Shown here: piece after piece, positions 62,305 through 64,000 of the stretch
Layout: each line of letters opens with the position of its first letter
Numbering within the stretch: the first letter of the stretch is position 1
Assembly: GCF_009707465.1 (NCBI RefSeq)
Contig: NZ_CP046120.1
Location: 2,199,501 to 2,263,500 of the forward strand
Length of the DNA stretch: 64,000 nt
Origin: Novosphingobium sp. Gsoil 351
GTDB taxonomy: Bacteria; Pseudomonadota; Alphaproteobacteria; Sphingomonadales; Sphingomonadaceae
Direction of reading: 5' to 3'
The notes under the pieces: generated by a model
Databases searched by the model: none
The model's input: only the letters and a program-made list of their open reading frames with translations
Told to the model about the DNA's origin: nothing
Translations under genes and position numbers: made by a program

Positions 62305-62937
62305 TTACTTGTCCGGAAGCGGCCAGCCGACGCGCTTCATCTCGAAGCTGTCCGAATTGCGCACGTAGTGCCCGCTGCCATGCTGGCGGCCCAACAACTT
62401 CATCGCCTGCGTATCGATCCGCGGCCTTGCAGGGTCGCCGCCCAGGAACTCATCGGCGATGTGGATCGCCAGGATTTCACCCAGCACCACGGTGCTGCGC
62501 GGGCTGGCGTCGATGATCTGGAACGTCCGGCACTCGAAGCTGACCGGGGCGCTGGCGATCAGCGGGGGGACGACATGGAGCGCGGGCGTAGTGGCGATCC
62601 CGGAGTAGGCGATCTCGTCCTCGCCCGGCGGGGCATCGGCGGCGGTCAGGTTCATCGCCGCGGCGTCGGCCTCGCCGACCAGCGCGATGGTGAACTCGCC
62701 GGTGGCGCGGATCAGACGCGCGGTGTCCTTGTCGCCTCCGCGCGCGTGGTGCGCCATCAGCCCGAGCACGACCAGCGGCGGATCGTCGGACAGCGCGTTG
62801 AAGAACGAATGCGGCGCGCAGTTGCGCGTGCCGTCGGGCGCTTGCGTCACCACCCACGCGATCGGTCGCGGGGTGACGGTGTTGACGATCAGGCGATAGC
62901 GATCCGCGGGCGAAAGCGCGGCCATGTCCCAGTGCAT
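62305..62937 (-). CDS. Flavin reductase family protein
   Basis: The protein of 210 residues has the split-barrel flavin reductase pattern: YRLIVNTVTPRPIAWVVT at the start, NCAPHSFFNALSDDPPLVVLGL in the middle and TGEFTIALVGEADAAAMN after it. It binds FMN or FAD and reduces it with NADH or works with a monooxygenase. No partner is seen next to it. It is convergent with the CPA2 antiporter gene. The substrate is unknown. Confidence 0.9.
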   Translation of the reverse strand: MHWDMAALSPADRYRLIVNTVTPRPIAWVVTQAPDGTRNCAPHSFFNALSDDPPLVVLGLMAHHARGGDKDTARLIRATGEFTIALVGEADAAAMNLTAADAPPGEDEIAYSGIATTPALHVVPPLIASAPVSFECRTFQIIDASPRSTVVLGEILAIHIADEFLGGDPARPRIDTQAMKLLGRQHGSGHYVRNSDSFEMKRVGWPLPDK

Positions 62938-63082
62938 GGGTGCCGCTTAGCCATGGATCGTGGACAAGGCGAGCGTTGCGCGCATGTCACGCCTCGATGA
63001 CAATCCGCTGCGTTGCAGCAGGACGCACTTGCCGAAAGCGGGCGCAGGTCGCAGCGTGGGTGCAACAGGGGAGCCCAAAGCC

Positions 63083-64000
63083 ATGAATCTGCGCAACATT
63101 CTCAGCACCGGTGGAGCCATCGGAGCGATCGCCCTCTCGCTTGGCGTCAGCCCGGCGCAGGCCCAGGACACCAGCGCCCAGGCCGCGGAAGAGACCGCGC
63201 CGCCCGAAAGCGCGATCATCGTCACCGGCTCGCGATCGACCACGCGGACCGTCGCCAATTCACCCGTGCCGGTCGACGTCCTTTCGGGCGAGACCCTGAC
63301 CGAGGGCGGCCAGGTCGAAACCAACAAGATCCTCAACAAGCTGGTCCCCAGCTTCAACTTCCCCCAGCCCGCGATCTCGGACGGCTCGGACGCGCTGCGC
63401 CCGGCCACGCTGCGCGGCCTCGCCCCCGATCAGACGCTGGTGCTGGTCAACGGCAAGCGCCGCCACACCGCGGCGTTGCTCAACATCAACGGCACCGTCG
63501 GGCGCGGTTCGGCGGCGGTCGACATGAACTCGATCCCCGCGCTGGCGATCGAGCGGATCGAAGTGCTGCGCGACGGCGCCTCGTCGCAATACGGCTCCGA
63601 CGCGATCGCCGGGGTGATCAACATCCGCCTCAAGACCGCCGACAGCGGGGGCAAGGCGGTTGTGAGCTACGGCAAGTACGTGACCACGCTCGACGATGTG
63701 CTGCGTGTGACCGGATTGCAGACCAACGCTGCGGGGCAGCCGTTCTTCGATCCGACCGACGGGCGTTATCTCGCCGCCAACACCGGCGGTGAACTCAAGG
63801 TCCGCGATGGCGAGACCTATACTTTCGCGAGCAACGTCGGCCTGCCGATCTTCGGCGAGGGGGGCTATCTCAACCTGACCGCCGAGTATCGCCACCGTGA
63901 CCGGACCAACCGCACCGGGTTCGACCTTCGCCCCAACTACGTGCGCCCCAGCGGCACGACCTTCGATCCGCGCGAACTGACCTTCGATCGCCGCGAGTTC
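63083..64000 (+). CDS. TonB-dependent receptor, partial (3' end outside window)
   Basis: The first 306 codons of a large receptor starting at ATG 63083 are seen. It has a signal peptide (NLRNILSTGGAIGAIALSLGVSPAQAQ), a TonB box-like AIIVTGSRS, and a complete plug with VPVDVLSGETLTEGGQVETNKILNKLVPSFNF and YGSDAIAGVINIRLK. The barrel begins afterwards with strands such as YLNLTAEYRHRDR. The RGLAPDQTLVLVNGKRRHTAAL segment is usual in the BtuB-like/Oar-type receptors of sphingomonads. The gene runs out of the window. The ribosome binding site is GGGGAG. Confidence 0.92.
   Translation, partial: MNLRNILSTGGAIGAIALSLGVSPAQAQDTSAQAAEETAPPESAIIVTGSRSTTRTVANSPVPVDVLSGETLTEGGQVETNKILNKLVPSFNFPQPAISDGSDALRPATLRGLAPDQTLVLVNGKRRHTAALLNINGTVGRGSAAVDMNSIPALAIERIEVLRDGASSQYGSDAIAGVINIRLKTADSGGKAVVSYGKYVTTLDDVLRVTGLQTNAAGQPFFDPTDGRYLAANTGGELKVRDGETYTFASNVGLPIFGEGGYLNLTAEYRHRDRTNRTGFDLRPNYVRPSGTTFDPRELTFDRREF

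Noticed and set aside
1..64000. CRISPR array, rRNA or tRNA genes
   Set aside because: No regularly spaced repeats, no rRNA signature and no complete tRNA cloverleaf were recognised in the window.

Overview
The window looks like a chromosomal segment of a Sphingomonadales alphaproteobacterium (Novosphingobium, Sphingomonas or Erythrobacter type). Supporting signs are the high GC content, TonB-dependent receptors, a PEPxxWA-CTERM protein, a consensus-like EcfG (general stress) promoter, a CtrA-type TTAA-N7-TTAA site, FabI next to a BrkB-family protein and a DnaJ-like protein, and a sphingomonad-style exopolysaccharide locus. The genus cannot be fixed by reading alone.

Layout. (1) 1-9973 is an exopolysaccharide or capsule cluster: a partial TPR-like protein, a Wzx-type flippase, an FkbM methyltransferase, two GT4 glycosyltransferases, a Wzy-like polymerase, an SDR epimerase/dehydratase, a PglC/ExoY-like initiating sugar-phosphate transferase and a secreted beta-helix protein that may be a polysaccharide lyase. 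(2) 10010-12885 is a housekeeping operon on the minus strand: dnaJ-like, yihY/brkB, fabI. (3) 12886-52548 is a roughly 40-kb accessory block. Its left edge carries an overlapping phage recombination operon (DUF3489, YqaJ-type nuclease with a frameshift, ERF single-strand annealing protein, DUF968). Its right edge carries a packaging module (terminase large subunit, DUF5681 protein, ParB-MTase) and a truncated ORF. Between them is cargo biased to stress and envelope functions: clade-2 catalase, exonuclease III, a TonB receptor with a membrane-tethered winged-helix/TPR regulator and a sulfotransferase, lipoprotein, zinc metalloprotease, GlsB/YeaQ protein, ABM monooxygenase, thermonuclease with micro-proteins, Hsp20, a complete IS256-family element, PhoD phosphatase, PEP-CTERM protein, autotransporter, OPT transporter and a lipid kinase. 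(4) 52549-64000 returns to core genes: pdxH, CDF transporter, PhzF, serine hydrolase lipoprotein (frameshifted), adenylate cyclase, ftsK, CPA2 antiporter, flavin reductase and the start of a second TonB receptor.

The most interesting feature is the architecture of region 3. It sits between two divergent core genes (dnaJ-like and pdxH), has phage recombination genes at one end and phage packaging genes at the other, yet no recognisable integrase, portal, capsid or tail gene lies in between. It may be a decayed prophage colonised by cargo, two separate remnants, or an island using phage packaging parts. Three genes (YqaJ, metalloprotease, serine hydrolase) carry apparent single-base frameshifts. 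Two of these are in G/C homopolymers, so sequencing error must be excluded.
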